Source: an uncultured Alistipes sp. (GTDB lineage Bacteria; Bacteroidota; Bacteroidia; Bacteroidales; Rikenellaceae). From it: a DNA stretch of 64,000 nucleotides. The stretch spans positions 1 through 64,000 of the forward strand of contig CAMWTS010000009.1 in NCBI GenBank assembly GCA_947177225.1. Reading direction: 5' to 3'. Shown in pieces: positions 63,774-64,000 of this stretch. The notes below the pieces were generated by a model. That model ran no database searches. It saw only the letters and a list, made by a program, of their open reading frames with translations, and was not told where the DNA came from. Both the position numbers and the translations under genes were made by a program. Position 1 is the first letter of the stretch; every line of letters starts with the position of its first letter.

Positions 63774-64000
63774 ATGAACTTCGCAAATCTCCACATATTA
63801 TGGCTGCTAGCGGTCATACCGCTCATTGCGGCCTATCGTCTGTGGCAGTCGCGCCGAGGAGGCAGCGCGCTGGTGGTCTCGACCGTCGAGGGTGCCGAGG
63901 GAGCACCGCGCACACTGCGCTACTGGCTGCGACCGCTGCCCACACTGCTGCGTCTGGCCGCACTGGCAGCCCTGATCGTGGCATTGGCACGTCCGCGCGA
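63774..64000 (+). CDS. BatA-like VWA membrane protein, truncated by window end
   Basis: The frame begins two bases after the batC stop. It opens with a membrane helix (NLHILWLLAVIPLIAAYRLW), continues through a short basic segment and a second helix (LLRLAALAALIVALARPR). ALARPR is the conserved end of the BatA N-terminal domain. The VWA domain lies beyond position 64000. Confidence 0.85.
   Translation, partial: MNFANLHILWLLAVIPLIAAYRLWQSRRGGSALVVSTVEGAEGAPRTLRYWLRPLPTLLRLAALAALIVALARPR

Overview
The window looks like a chromosomal segment of a Bacteroidales bacterium, most likely Alistipes or a close Rikenellaceae relative. The reasons are a fairly GC-rich coding sequence, promoters of the Bacteroidetes type (TTTG, about 20 bp, TAnnTTTG), many lipoproteins, fimbrillin-like and DUF4296 proteins, a TonB-dependent receptor, and a moxR/Bat operon. 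The genus call is inference; there is no rRNA or tRNA here to anchor it.

Layout, left to right. 1-4870: RNase P RNA (minus strand, not protein coding) downstream of lipA-lipB-recJ, then a repeat island. 4891-10440: apt, then an operon read leftward as comEC, a THUMP-like methyltransferase, an unusual BrkB/DUF2520 fusion, and kdsC. 10560-14013: a second repeat island and a surface lipoprotein locus. A 52-residue peptide gene carrying a 9-G tract precedes a fimbrillin-like lipoprotein whose frame runs into a DNA/RNA endonuclease domain, separated only by one in-frame TGA. 14573-17129: HAD phosphatase, Ca/Na antiporter, small HTH regulator. 17728-28012: a long rightward cluster (flippase, holB, folK, lipoprotein, Ig-like protein, beta-barrel, rbfA, FtsX/LolE permease, DUF4296 lipoprotein, amidohydrolase). 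28079-35400: leftward yifB, dnaB, comF, priA, yitT. 35668-40292: repeat-rich region with a PHP phosphoesterase, an AT-rich island with a small membrane protein, and a family-90 glycosyltransferase with a second 9-G tract. 40299-47467: tpiA, lysS, and an operon of metallopeptidase, SGNH hydrolase, MBOAT acyltransferase and PAP2 phosphatase. 47798-54126: TonB receptor, a nucleoside-hydrolase/FmdE fusion, ppk and ppx. 54188-59620: uvrD, nth, GH3 glycosidase. 59864-64000: moxR, DUF58, a Bat-type membrane protein, batC and the start of batA, cut by the window edge.

Three repeat families fill the gene-free stretches. Family A is a ~122 bp fold-back element (8 complete copies plus a fragment) whose arms change in a compensated way between copies and which sits directly 3' of gene ends. 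Family B is a mosaic of short inverted repeats of the TCATTTCGAGC/GAGAAATCT kind that is widespread in Bacteroidetes. Family C carries a consensus promoter (TTTG-N20-TATATTTG) at its outward end and lies immediately upstream of three genes. The two G9 tracts, one in a surface glycan glycosyltransferase and one in the leader peptide gene of a surface lipoprotein operon, suggest phase-variable surface properties. These repeats and the interrupted nuclease lipoprotein are the most interesting parts of the window.
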